A stretch of DNA of 46,920 nt, taken from Treponema sp. Lineage in GTDB: Bacteria; Spirochaetota; Spirochaetia; Treponematales; Treponemataceae. The notes beneath the pieces were generated by a model. That model was not told the DNA's origin. It saw nothing but the letters and a program-made list of their open reading frames with translations, and made no database searches. The DNA lies in the NCBI GenBank assembly GCA_017449285.1, contig JAFSJX010000104.1, positions 1 to 46,920 of the forward strand. The letters run 5' to 3'. Both the position numbers and the translations under genes were made by a program. The first letter of the stretch is position 1. Each line of letters starts with the position of its first letter. This document shows, piece by piece, positions 28,201-35,279 of this stretch.

Positions 28201-29778
28201 ACCCTCTTTTTGCGCCTGTTTGACTCTGGAGTTCATAAAGACCGTACAGCGGCTTCCCAAATCGACAGGCTTTTGCGCCAAAAGCGCAATCTTGCTGAAA
28301 TCGCGCACATCCATTCCCATTGAGCGCGCAAAATTTTCCAAAAATGAGCCACAACCCGCAGAACACGCCTCATTCAGTTGAATTGAATTGATTGCGCCGT
28401 CTTTCATACGAAGACACTTCATGTCCTGCCCGCCGATGTCGAGCAAAAATTCTACGCCCGGCACAAAGAAATCTGCGGCGCGGTAGTGGGTAATCGTCTC
28501 AACTTCACCGGCATCCACGCCCAATGCCGCCTGAAACAACGCCTCGCCGTAGCCTGTGGAAACCGAGCGGGCAATGTATACATCTTTCGGAAGCGTCTTG
28601 TACAAATCTTTGAGGACGCGCACCGCAAGGTCAACTGGATTTCCCGCGTTCACATCGTAGAAATCCCACAGGATTCTTCCCTCCTGGTCAATCAGCACGG
28701 CTTTTGTCGTCGTTGAGCCAGCATCCAATCCCAAAAAGACAGGCCCTTTTGTCGCATTCAAATCGCCGCGCTTTGCCTTTTCCTTGCTATGCCGCTCACG
28801 GAATGCCGCAAGTTCCGCCTCATCCTTAAAAAGCGGCTCCAGACGCTGAACTTCATGCATTTCCGCGCCCTGCAACTGCTGCAAATTCGTCTTGAATTCT
28901 GCAATCGTAGGAAACGAAAGCGGAGCATGCCCCGGGGCAAGTTGGTTTTGACTGCGCTCAGCAGAGAATGCGCATCCCGCCGCCACAAACAACTGGCTGT
29001 CATCGGGAACAATCGCTTGTTCATCGGTCAGATTAAGCGTCTTGATAAATGCCGCGCGCAACTGGTCAAGGAAGTGCAATGGTCCGCCCAAAAATGCCAC
29101 GTTGCCACGAATCGGCTTACCACACGCAAGACCTGAAATCGTCTGATTCACCACAGCCTGAAAAATAGATGCGGCAATATCTTCACGGCGCGCGCCTTCG
29201 TTAATCAGCGGTTGTACGTCAGTCTTTGCAAACACACCACAACGGGCGGCAATCGGATACACCTGCGTCGCGCCAGCAGCCATTTTGTTCAAGCCGGGAG
29301 CATCAGTCTCCAAAAGAGCAGCCATCTGGTCAATAAATGCGCCCGTACCGCCAGCACACGTACCGTTCATGCGCTGCTCAATGCCACCCGTAAAGTAAGT
29401 AATTTTTGCGTCCTCACCGCCAAGTTCAATCACCACGTCAGTCTGCGGAATCAATTTTCGCACGGCAGTCGTAGCGGCAACAACTTCCTGAATGAATGGA
29501 ATCGAAAGCCACTGAGACACCGAAAGACCGCCCGAACCCGTTACGCGCACTGAAATCGTCTGTTTGTCTCCCAGCGGAAATTTGCCAACCGTCTCGTCAA
29601 GGGCTTTGTTCACCACCGTAATAATCGTATTCCGAATGTCCGCACGATGACGCTGATAGTCCCCGTACATCATCTTTCCGTCGTCGTCAAGAATCACCAC
29701 TTTTACCGTAGTCGAACCAACGTCAATTCCCATGCGAATCGGCTTTACCGCCGGCGTAAATTTTGTATTTGTATCCAT
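25204..29778 (-). CDS. Fused double activase of the 2-hydroxyacyl-CoA dehydratase / benzoyl-CoA reductase family (BcrAD/BadFG, DUF2229)
   Basis: Cytoplasmic iron-sulfur ATPase family member of 1,524 residues. Such activases use ATP to inject an electron into a radical dehydratase or reductase. The first ASKHA ATPase domain begins at GIDVGSTTVKVV (about residue 17), with its cluster region at NGTCAGGTGAFIDQM and AARCGVFAKTD. A second begins near residue 348 (GLDAGSTTTKAVL), with ACSAGCGSFLENF and GSRCTVFMNSR. A cysteine cluster CGGCQNNC follows near 647, then a DUF2229-type region (VCYPGKISHGHI) and a C-terminal dehydratase-subunit-like region from about 1,080 (NNDACYPSILTTGQM, TGGGCRATNY). 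The ATG at 29778 is preferred over the GTG at 29817 because AAGGGA precedes it by 5 nt. No separate dehydratase gene is nearby, so the substrate is unknown. Confidence 0.9.
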   Translation of the reverse strand: MDTNTKFTPAVKPIRMGIDVGSTTVKVVILDDDGKMMYGDYQRHRADIRNTIITVVNKALDETVGKFPLGDKQTISVRVTGSGGLSVSQWLSIPFIQEVVAATTAVRKLIPQTDVVIELGGEDAKITYFTGGIEQRMNGTCAGGTGAFIDQMAALLETDAPGLNKMAAGATQVYPIAARCGVFAKTDVQPLINEGARREDIAASIFQAVVNQTISGLACGKPIRGNVAFLGGPLHFLDQLRAAFIKTLNLTDEQAIVPDDSQLFVAAGCAFSAERSQNQLAPGHAPLSFPTIAEFKTNLQQLQGAEMHEVQRLEPLFKDEAELAAFRERHSKEKAKRGDLNATKGPVFLGLDAGSTTTKAVLIDQEGRILWDFYDVNAGNPVDLAVRVLKDLYKTLPKDVYIARSVSTGYGEALFQAALGVDAGEVETITHYRAADFFVPGVEFLLDIGGQDMKCLRMKDGAINSIQLNEACSAGCGSFLENFARSMGMDVRDFSKIALLAQKPVDLGSRCTVFMNSRVKQAQKEGATIADISAGLSYSVIKNALFKVIKLRRASEIGTKVVVQGGTFNNDAVLRAFEKVAGVQVFRPDVAGLMGAYGSALIAYDQWRDITAPKPGMEKGWVAPKIVSNIATLEQLETFKVDLELTRCGGCQNNCLLTINTFTTDGAKRQFITGNRCEKGLERHQLKDTKTVDGSNKENTAVEKEDSVELPNLFEWKYKRLFNYVPLKLEDAPMGPVGIPRVLNMYENYPLWFTVFTKLGFQVRVSPRSNRMVYERGIDSIPSESVCYPGKISHGHIESLLKMGCKFIFYPCIPYEKKEDKGAGNHFNCPVVSGYPEVLKNNIDELRENKDITFMNPFLPIYDEPRLCERFYEEIHKIYPKLSMEAVYEAVKAGWDEQEKFKREVEHAAEDALEQLVVTGRSGIVLAGRPYHLDPEINHGIPEMIHGLGLAVFTEDSVAHLGSVERPLRIIDQWSYHNRLYRAANFVSGMPNLELVQLTSFGCGLDAVTADQVDEIMRSKSRMYTLIKIDEGSNLGAIRIRIRSLIAAVKARQRNPRKLVKKSAAYQRTVFTEEMKGEYTILAPQISPIHFRLLEKAFQYSGYNFVVMDAVDPKAIEAGLKYVNNDACYPSILTTGQMIAALESGKYDVNKTALIMSQTGGGCRATNYIGFIRRALNDAGWGHVPVISMSVQGFEKNPGWTYSPKMVNRGLMAMFIGDVLMRVLYRVRPYEKEPGSANALYEKWNEKAIEMLKEASFLKYRKVIKGIIKDFDRLPILPVKKPRVGVVGEILVKFHPTANNDIVNVIEREGAECVMPDFMDFFFYALSDGEFLYKKLAFPKKEQRMSRFLVWALELYRRYMIRCLKKSRRFEAPTSIWKMMRLVDGIVQTGNIAGEGWFLTAEMVELIHSGAPTVACIQPFACLPNHITGKGVIKELRKRYPESNIAAIDYDPGASEVNQLNRLKLLLSNAPIGKNPDELKNGKILTRNGQVDPIIQYAAGGGAFIDDDPVDAVNVPAATSEVSA

Positions 29779-29849
29779 AAAATCCCTTACGTTCCTCAAA
29801 GCGTCCGTTCGCCACACCCGACTCCCGTTCGCAAAACTATATCATTACA

Positions 29850-29878
29850 ATAATACTCATTTTCCCCGAAATTTTCAA
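29850..29878 (-). promoter_or_regulatory. Predicted promoter of the activase operon
   Basis: On the minus strand TTGAAA (29878-29873) is followed after 17 nt by TATTAT (29855-29850). The leader to the ATG at 29778 would be about 65 nt. It lies back to back with the TRAP permease promoter. Confidence 0.6.
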
Positions 29879-29938
29879 CTATAATATTGCATTATTATTT
29901 TTTTGGGAGGCTTTCCCTGCCCGTTTTTTCCAAAGGTG

Positions 29939-29967
29939 TTGTTTTTTCCGCTATATTCCGCTATGCT
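29939..29967 (+). promoter_or_regulatory. Predicted promoter of the TRAP permease gene, very close to the start codon
   Basis: TTGTTT (29939-29944), a 17-nt spacer and TATGCT (29962-29967) end only 6 nt before the ATG at 29974. Transcription would begin at or next to the start codon. An alternative TATAAT lies at 29880-29885 but has no good -35. Confidence 0.4.
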
Positions 29968-29973
29968 AATCCT

Positions 29974-31947
29974 ATGACCGCCGAAGAATCCGCGCTGGAA
30001 GCGGAACAGACCGCGCAGCGTTTGCTGGAAGAGACTGATACTGAATCCCGCATCCGTACCTACAAAAATGTATCGGGCATCGTCATAACAGTCCTGCTCT
30101 GTGCATGGACGGTCTTCCAGTTGTGGTTCAGCACGGTAGGCATGATAAGCGCAGTAAACTTGCGGGCGTTCCACTGTATGTTTCTCCTGCTTTTTACCTT
30201 TTTACTTTTCCCCGCGCACAAAAAAGAAAATCGCATCCGCCGCTTGCCGCCCGTGTATGACATTGTGCTGACAGTGCTTGCAGTCGGCGTGTTCGTATAT
30301 TTTGTGCTGAACTACACAGAAATTGCGCGCACAGGCGGTCGAGTCAACACGCAGCAGTTGGTCGTTGCAACGATTGCCCTCGTCATTGTGTTTGAGGCAG
30401 CCCGGCGGACTTCGCCCAATCTCGCCATCCTTGCGGCAATTTTCCTTGCATACAATTTTTTCGGTCAGTTCATTCCGGGGCAACTGGGACACAATGGTTT
30501 TACCTTAAAGCGCGTGCTGATTACGCAGTTCTGGGGAACGCAGGGAGTCCTCGGCGTAGGCATTGGCGTTTCGGCGACCTACATCTTCCTGTTCGTCGTG
30601 TTCGGAGCCTTTCTCAAACATTCGGGCTTTTCAAAATTCATCAATGACTTTTCGCTCACGCTGGTGGGGCAGACTCCGGGAGGGCCTGCAAAGGTAGCCG
30701 TGCTTGCTTCCGCGCTGATGGGCATGATTAACGGTTCGGCAGTGGCAAATGTCGCTACCACGGGAACGATTACGATTCCGCTGATGAAGCAGACCGGCTA
30801 CAAAAAGGAATTTGCCGGTGCGGTGGAGGCGACGGCAAGCACGGGCGGTCAGTTCTGTCCACCGATTATGGGCGCGGTCGGCTTTGTGATGGCGGAATTC
30901 CTAAACTTAAGTTACACCAAGGTGATGGTGGCCGCGATTCTTCCGGCTTTCCTCTATTACTTAGGCATTTTAATGAGCGTGCATTTTGAGGCGAAGCGGC
31001 TGGGGCTTTCTGGTCTTGCAAAAGAAAATATTCCGAACGCGCTTAAAGTGATTAAAGAACAAGGGCATTTGGTTCTGCCGCTTGTGGTACTGATTGCTCT
31101 TATGGTAAAGGGATTTACGCCGCTTCTGGCAGCAGTGATTGCCATTTTTGTAACGATTGGAGCGAGCTGGCTTCGCAAAGATACCCGCATGACATGGGAC
31201 AAAATCATTGCGGCGTGTGAGGAAGGCGCGCGCAGTGCAATCGGCGTGGGAATTTCCTGCGTGATTATCGGCGTGATTATCGGCACGGTCACACTGACAA
31301 GTCTTGGATTGAACATGGGCTACCTGATTCTCTCCGTTGTTCCCGACAACATCTATCTGACTGGCTTCCTCGTGATGATTATGTCCACAATCCTTGGCAT
31401 GGGCGTTCCGGGCGTAGCGGCATACGTGATTGTGCAGGCGGTGGCCGTTCCTGTGCTGATTAAAGTGGGCATTCTGCCGATTGCGGCGCACATGTTCTGC
31501 CTGATTTATGCCTGCCTTTCAAACATCACGCCGCCGGTGGCAATCAGTTGCTATGTCGCCGCAGGAATCGCGCAGTCGAACCAACTCAAAACGGGGCTCA
31601 TTGCCGTGCGCCTCGGTCTGATTGGCTTTTTGATGCCGTTCTTCTTCCTCGGAAACCCGATTCTGCTGATTGGCGCGGATGCTTCGTATTCGGCAGGAAT
31701 GACCCTGCTCGCTTCGCTTACGGCATCAATTGGAACGGTGGCACTTGTGGCGGGGCTTGAAGGCTGGCTGATTGGAAAAGCAAACTGGATGCAGCGCATA
31801 CTTTTGATTGCCATCGCCCCGCTCTTTTTGTACCCTAGCGTACTGACTGATGCGATTGGCTTTGGCGTGGTGGCGACAGTAATTGTGTGGCAGGTTTTAG
31901 GGCGGCAAGCCCTAGGCGGTGGGGGTGTGGGTGAAAGCAACGCTTGA
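29974..31947 (+). CDS. TAXI-family TRAP transporter permease, fused 4TM/12TM protein
   Basis: Inner-membrane permease in which the small (DctQ-like) and large (DctM-like) subunits are fused. It drives uptake of an organic acid-type substrate using an ion gradient, with the TAXI binding protein encoded next. The 657 residues start with a charged helix (MTAEESALEAEQTAQRLLEE), then hydrophobic spans throughout. The family signature GMINGSAVANVATTGTITIP is followed by GGQFCPPIMGAVGFVMAEFL. The frame extends upstream to a TTG at 29887, but the ATG at 29974 gives the normal N-terminus. No Shine-Dalgarno site precedes it. The last residues (LGRQALGGGGVGESNA) are encoded by a GC-rich hairpin-forming element and look like an unusual tail. 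Confidence 0.88.
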   Translation: MTAEESALEAEQTAQRLLEETDTESRIRTYKNVSGIVITVLLCAWTVFQLWFSTVGMISAVNLRAFHCMFLLLFTFLLFPAHKKENRIRRLPPVYDIVLTVLAVGVFVYFVLNYTEIARTGGRVNTQQLVVATIALVIVFEAARRTSPNLAILAAIFLAYNFFGQFIPGQLGHNGFTLKRVLITQFWGTQGVLGVGIGVSATYIFLFVVFGAFLKHSGFSKFINDFSLTLVGQTPGGPAKVAVLASALMGMINGSAVANVATTGTITIPLMKQTGYKKEFAGAVEATASTGGQFCPPIMGAVGFVMAEFLNLSYTKVMVAAILPAFLYYLGILMSVHFEAKRLGLSGLAKENIPNALKVIKEQGHLVLPLVVLIALMVKGFTPLLAAVIAIFVTIGASWLRKDTRMTWDKIIAACEEGARSAIGVGISCVIIGVIIGTVTLTSLGLNMGYLILSVVPDNIYLTGFLVMIMSTILGMGVPGVAAYVIVQAVAVPVLIKVGILPIAAHMFCLIYACLSNITPPVAISCYVAAGIAQSNQLKTGLIAVRLGLIGFLMPFFFLGNPILLIGADASYSAGMTLLASLTASIGTVALVAGLEGWLIGKANWMQRILLIAIAPLFLYPSVLTDAIGFGVVATVIVWQVLGRQALGGGGVGESNA

Positions 31948-31979
31948 ACCCCAGGGGGCGGACTCGCCCCCTCAAAAAA
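31898..31979 (+). repeat. GC-rich double hairpin at the permease/binding-protein junction
   Basis: Two perfect stems lie close together. TAGGGC (31898-31903) pairs with GCCCTA (31909-31914) inside the permease reading frame. AGGGGGCG (31953-31960) pairs with CGCCCCCT (31965-31972) just after its stop. An A-run, not a T-run, follows the second stem, so it is not a standard plus-strand terminator. It may act as an mRNA-stabilising or attenuating element between permease and binding protein, or be part of a dispersed REP-like sequence. Confidence 0.5.
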
Positions 31980-31991
31980 ATCGTACACAAT

Positions 31992-32011
31992 CCACAAAAG
32001 TGTGGTATAAT
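31992..32011 (+). promoter_or_regulatory. Extended -10 promoter of the TAXI binding-protein gene with overlapping small palindrome
   Basis: TGGTATAAT (32003-32011) is an extended -10 element (TG-n-TATAAT) without a clear -35. Directly upstream, CCACA (31992-31996) and TGTGG (32001-32005) form a 5-bp inverted repeat that overlaps the TG motif and could be a regulator site. This would let the abundant binding protein be made independently of the permease. Confidence 0.5.
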
Positions 32012-32040
32012 ATAGTACATTGTTTTCTAAGGAGAAAAAC

Positions 32041-33021
32041 ATGAAAAAAACAACAAAATTGGTGGCAATCGCACTCGTAGCGGCAATGGCAGTTTCCACG
32101 GTCGGCTGCAAGAAACAGGCAACAGGTTCCCACCCCAAAGTAACGATTAAGTTCCCCACGGCAACGGCTTCTGGTGCGCTGTATGCGGTCGGAGCGGCAA
32201 TCACAAATGTGTGGGACACGAACATCGACTTTGTTTCCGCTTCAAGTCAGGCTTCAAACGGTGGCTTGGATAACTTGAATCAGATTGCCGACGGAGAATC
32301 TCAGGTTTCTATCGCCATCAGCTCAAACTGCTTCCAGAGTTATTATGGACTGGAAACTTTTACGGGTCACGAAAACAAAAAACTTCGCGTTATCGCAGGT
32401 CTGTATTTTAACCCCAATCAAGTTGTCGTTACCCAAAAATCGGGCATCACGGAATTGAAAGACGTAAAAGGAAAGCATTTTGCCGTTGCGGCGGCTGGCT
32501 CAAGCGTAGAGGGTGAATGTAACAATCACTTTACTGCGGCGGGGCTGAAATATCCCGATGACATTCGCGCGGAATACATCGCGTTTGGCGATGCGGCGGA
32601 CATGCTCCAAAACGGAACAATTGACGGCGCATGGATTATGAGCGGAACTCCGGCGGCAGCTGTCTCTCAGGCGTGTTCAGCGGGATGCAAATTGCTCGAC
32701 ATCAGCGATGAAGTCATCCTCAAACTCCAGAAGACCTATCCGTGGTATGCCGCCTACACAATTCCAAGCGGAACTTATCCGGGGCAGGACAAGGACGTGC
32801 AGACTTCCGCCATCAAGATGACTATGTTCACTTCGACCGACCTTGATGATGAGACCGTCTACCAACTGACAAAAACGCTTTGGGAACACATTGACGAACT
32901 TGGCGAAGCACAGCGCAACCTGAAAGGCTTGACCCCGCAGGCTGCCGTACTCGACATTGCCCGTCTTCCGCTCCACGATGGTGCGGCACGCTACTACAAA
33001 GAAATTGGTGTCTTGAACTAA
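32041..33021 (+). CDS. TAXI-family TRAP transporter substrate-binding lipoprotein
   Basis: Extracytoplasmic binding protein that delivers substrate to the adjacent fused permease. The 326 residues begin with a lipoprotein signal (MKKTTKLVAIALVAAMAVS then TVGC, Cys23), so it is membrane-anchored. Typical TAXI features follow: an opening PTATASGALYAVGAAITNVW, then QIADGESQVSIAISS, LRVIAGLYFNPNQVVV, the ligand-site style GSSVEGECN, and GTIDGAWIMSGTPAAAV. The ATG at 32041 is set by AAGGAG at 32029-32034, 6 nt upstream; the in-frame TTG at 32020 would swallow that site. The gene follows the permease by 93 nt containing a hairpin and an extended -10 promoter. The substrate cannot be told from the sequence. 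Confidence 0.9.
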   Translation: MKKTTKLVAIALVAAMAVSTVGCKKQATGSHPKVTIKFPTATASGALYAVGAAITNVWDTNIDFVSASSQASNGGLDNLNQIADGESQVSIAISSNCFQSYYGLETFTGHENKKLRVIAGLYFNPNQVVVTQKSGITELKDVKGKHFAVAAAGSSVEGECNNHFTAAGLKYPDDIRAEYIAFGDAADMLQNGTIDGAWIMSGTPAAAVSQACSAGCKLLDISDEVILKLQKTYPWYAAYTIPSGTYPGQDKDVQTSAIKMTMFTSTDLDDETVYQLTKTLWEHIDELGEAQRNLKGLTPQAAVLDIARLPLHDGAARYYKEIGVLN

Positions 33022-33027
33022 AAAAAT

Positions 33028-33093
33028 CAGGGGGAAACGCCACCTTTCGCAAAAGGTACTTCTTTTCCCCCAGACCCCTTTTTCTTCCAAAGG
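33028..33093 (+). repeat. Dispersed intergenic repeat, copy 1
   Basis: Starts CAGGGGG, contains ACGCCACCTTT, AAAAGGT and CTTCTTTTCCCCC, and ends TTCCAAAGG. It can fold into a two-level structure: GGGGGAAA (33030-33037) pairs with TTTCCCCC (33064-33071), enclosing ACCTTT (33042-33047) with AAAGGT (33052-33057). A clearly related copy lies on the other strand at 37024-37086. It starts 6 nt after the stop of the TAXI gene and may serve as its 3' structure, since CCCCTTTTTC follows. Confidence 0.65.
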
Positions 33094-33132
33094 CTATCCT
33101 CTGCATCCTTGTACGGAAGAAAAGGGAAACAA

Positions 33133-33166
33133 AATATAAAAAAGGCGGGAACTTTCGCCCCCGCCT
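33133..33166 (-). terminator. Intrinsic terminator of the 33219-34094 lipoprotein gene
   Basis: On the minus strand AGGCGGG (33166-33160) pairs with CCCGCCT (33149-33143) around a 10-nt loop, followed by a run of T. It lies 53 nt after the lipoprotein stop and faces the converging TAXI gene. Confidence 0.75.
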
Positions 33167-33218
33167 AAAACAGCCTAACACATGGAAGTTAAGCCGTTCA
33201 ATTCGTAGTCAGATAAGA

Positions 33219-34094
33219 TTACTCTGCGTCCTCTTCGATGGTTTCGGCATTCAAATAATCGCTTTCAAACTTCCACGTACCTTTGAGTGTTTTTCCAGGA
33301 TATACATTCGCATAAATAGCCAGTGAGTTCTGCATATTACTCATATCAGTTCCCGCAGCATAACCCGTTTTTGATGCAGGAATATCTATTGCTTTAATAA
33401 CAGCAGTTTCGCTAGAGTTGTAATCAACACCCTTAAACTTACCATTAACTTTCTCTGTCTGGAATGCGTATGACTTCAGAATATTTACCGTAAAACCACC
33501 CGTTGTACTGTTGTTTGAATCAACGGTAGGAACAACATCAATATAAACTGTAGCAACATTGTTGTTTACACTCGCCTTTGTTGTACCTGTAACCGTACCA
33601 GTAATTAAGATTTCATCTTCTTTTGCACCGTTACCTGCGTAGTTTTTACCAGATTTAGAATCAGTTCCTCCCGTACCAAAGTTCCATGCCTGTGTATCAG
33701 ACACATTCGAAAATTTCGATACATACCCCCAAAGCGTACCGCTGCTATCTTCCGCACGAAGACCGACCACAAAGAAATCTCGATTTTTTGTAGTCTCATC
33801 TACATGCAAATCAAAAATGAATCCCATAACACCATTGCCTTTAAGGTTTGAGACATCATTAAAATTAATCTGAACAAGACCACCTGCATGTTTAAAGGTC
33901 GTCGTGTCATAACCGCGCTGGGTTTCAGCCGTACTGTTTGTATAGCCAGTTTCTTCCTTATCTCCTACGCGATAGTTATTATTGCTTCCCTGAACGATAT
34001 TGAACGGATCATCATCGTCCGCATTCTTACAAGACGCGAATCCGAACACCATCGCTAAAACTGCCGCTCCGAAGAGCACTTTTGTCATTTTCAT
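33219..34094 (-). CDS. Lipoprotein of unknown function (291 residues)
   Basis: The N-terminus is a lipoprotein signal (MKMTKVLFGAAVLAMVFGF then ASC, Cys22), followed by an acidic stretch KNADDDDP. The rest is rich in Gly, Thr, Asn and Ser and reads as beta-sheet (GVMGFIFDLHV, RDFFVVGLRAE, VATVYIDVVP). There is no membrane span and no motif I recognise. The length and the short beta strands would suit a single sandwich-like extracellular domain (inference). The ATG at 34094 is chosen because GGAGG lies 7 nt upstream; the earlier ATG at 34121 precedes that site. It has its own promoter (34145-34173) and terminator, so it is a single-gene unit diverging from the methyltransferase gene. Confidence 0.8.
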   Translation of the reverse strand: MKMTKVLFGAAVLAMVFGFASCKNADDDDPFNIVQGSNNNYRVGDKEETGYTNSTAETQRGYDTTTFKHAGGLVQINFNDVSNLKGNGVMGFIFDLHVDETTKNRDFFVVGLRAEDSSGTLWGYVSKFSNVSDTQAWNFGTGGTDSKSGKNYAGNGAKEDEILITGTVTGTTKASVNNNVATVYIDVVPTVDSNNSTTGGFTVNILKSYAFQTEKVNGKFKGVDYNSSETAVIKAIDIPASKTGYAAGTDMSNMQNSLAIYANVYPGKTLKGTWKFESDYLNAETIEEDAE

Positions 34095-34144
34095 GTATTT
34101 TCCTCCATGACTTCTCCGCATAACGAAGTTTATTTAGTATGAAT

Positions 34145-34173
34145 AGTATAAAAAAAAAATAGCAGTATTGCAA
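34145..34173 (-). promoter_or_regulatory. Predicted promoter of the 291-residue lipoprotein gene
   Basis: On the minus strand TTGCAA (34173-34168), a 17-nt spacer that includes a T-tract of nine, then TATACT (34150-34145). The leader would be about 45 nt. Confidence 0.6.
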
Positions 34174-34245
34174 GCAAAATTTTACGTTTTTGGGGAATTT
34201 TTTTGACTGTGAAAAGAGGAATAATGTGCGGAAAAAGCGATTCTG

Positions 34246-34265
34246 TGGTATACTGGGAAAAAGGA
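34246..34265 (+). promoter_or_regulatory. Extended -10 promoter and ribosome-binding site of the methyltransferase gene
   Basis: TGGTATACT (34246-34254) is an extended -10 element like the one before the TAXI binding-protein gene. AAGGAG (34261-34266) follows, about 9 nt before the ATG at 34276. No good -35 is seen. Confidence 0.5.
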
Positions 34266-34275
34266 GAACGCCGAT

Positions 34276-35193
34276 ATGCCAAAGAAAACAAAAAAGACCT
34301 CGACCGCACAGACCGCTTCCAAAAAAGAAAAGTCCGCCGCACGTCCCAAGAACATGGGTAGCGACGATGCGTTTACGTTCCAGCCGCTCGTGCCGAATAT
34401 GGGCGCACCCGCATCGGTAAATGGCAACGTAACTACGCAAACGCAAAAAAAATCGTGGTTTGAGAACGAAGATTTCTGGAAAAATTACGGCCCGATTATG
34501 TTTGACAGCGCGCACTGGGCAGAGGCTCCCGGAGTTGCGGCGGCAATCCAAAAAATTGCGGGCTTAAAAAAAGGCGCGCGAATCCTTGACGCAGGCTGCG
34601 GACCGGGAAGAATCAGCGTGGAACTTGCGGCTCTCGGACTCGATGTAACTGGTGTGGACATCATTCAGTCTGAACTGGATGCCGCCGCAGAGACCGCCGC
34701 TGACGAAGGCGTGGACATCTCATTGGTCAATGCGGATTTGCGCACTTACACCACCGACCAGAAATTTGACGCGGCAATCAATGTGTACACGTCGTTCGGC
34801 TATTGCGACACAATGGAAGAAGACGTGCAAATCCTCAAGCACATCTGTGACGCGATTAAGGACGGCGGCTGGTTCATCATGGAAATGACGAGCCGCGAGA
34901 TTGCCGTGCAGTACTTTACCCCCGGCGAATGGTTTGAGCGCGCCGGCAAAACCGTCCTTACCGAATTCACCGTGGAAGGTGCATGGGAAGGATTGCGCTC
35001 GCGCTGGATTTTGATTGACAACAAGACCGGCGGCAGAATCGAACATGAATTCGTGCAGCGGCTCTATTCCGCGATTGAGTTGAAACGCCTGCTCTTGGGC
35101 ATCGGCTTCAAGACCGCCGAAGTCTACGGTGACTTTGAGTTCTCTCCCTACAACGAGAACGCCAAGACAATGGTGATAGTGGCGCGGAAGTAG
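34276..35193 (+). CDS. Class I SAM-dependent methyltransferase (305 residues)
   Basis: Soluble methyltransferase of unknown substrate. The Rossmann-type motif I is ILDAGCGPGRISVELA (about residues 101-116), followed by the acidic strand-2 end LDVTGVDI and a motif II/III-like region (FDAAINVYTSFGYCDTMEED) with a typical post-motif GGWFIMEMTSRE. The first 60 or so residues are an unusual extension: a lysine-rich start (MPKKTKKTSTAQTASKKEK) followed by a low-complexity linker before WFENEDFWKNYG, where relatives normally begin. A basic tail like this could bind nucleic acid (inference). It diverges from the lipoprotein gene and is followed by a terminator, so it is probably monocistronic. Confidence 0.85.
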   Translation: MPKKTKKTSTAQTASKKEKSAARPKNMGSDDAFTFQPLVPNMGAPASVNGNVTTQTQKKSWFENEDFWKNYGPIMFDSAHWAEAPGVAAAIQKIAGLKKGARILDAGCGPGRISVELAALGLDVTGVDIIQSELDAAAETAADEGVDISLVNADLRTYTTDQKFDAAINVYTSFGYCDTMEEDVQILKHICDAIKDGGWFIMEMTSREIAVQYFTPGEWFERAGKTVLTEFTVEGAWEGLRSRWILIDNKTGGRIEHEFVQRLYSAIELKRLLLGIGFKTAEVYGDFEFSPYNENAKTMVIVARK

Positions 35194-35279
35194 TTCCTCA
35201 CAGAGCTAAAGGGGGTACGGAGAGCGTTCTAAACAAAGAAAACAAAACATCTCTGTGTCCGCTTGTGAGGAATTTTATT
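35194..35279 (+). terminator. Long-stem intrinsic terminator after the methyltransferase gene
   Basis: TTCCTCACA (35194-35202) pairs with TGTGAGGAA (35264-35272), followed by TTTTATTTTTT. The 61-nt interior also allows ACAGAG (35200-35205) to pair with CTCTGT (35251-35256), so two alternative folds exist. It overlaps the stop of the converging MATE gene. Confidence 0.55.

Noticed and set aside
31953..31979. Strong stem after the TRAP permease considered as an intrinsic terminator
   Set aside because: It is followed by an A-run, not a T-run, on the plus strand, and on the minus strand no gene needs ending here.
31551..32225. Minus-strand frame of 224 residues across the TRAP permease and binding-protein junction
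   Set aside because: Proline-rich low-complexity antisense sequence generated by the GC-rich hairpins; crosses two real genes and their promoter.
34027..34551. Minus-strand frame of 174 residues overlapping the lipoprotein start and the methyltransferase gene
   Set aside because: Its downstream part covers the lipoprotein promoter and start in another frame; Arg/Phe-rich composition and no ribosome-binding site.
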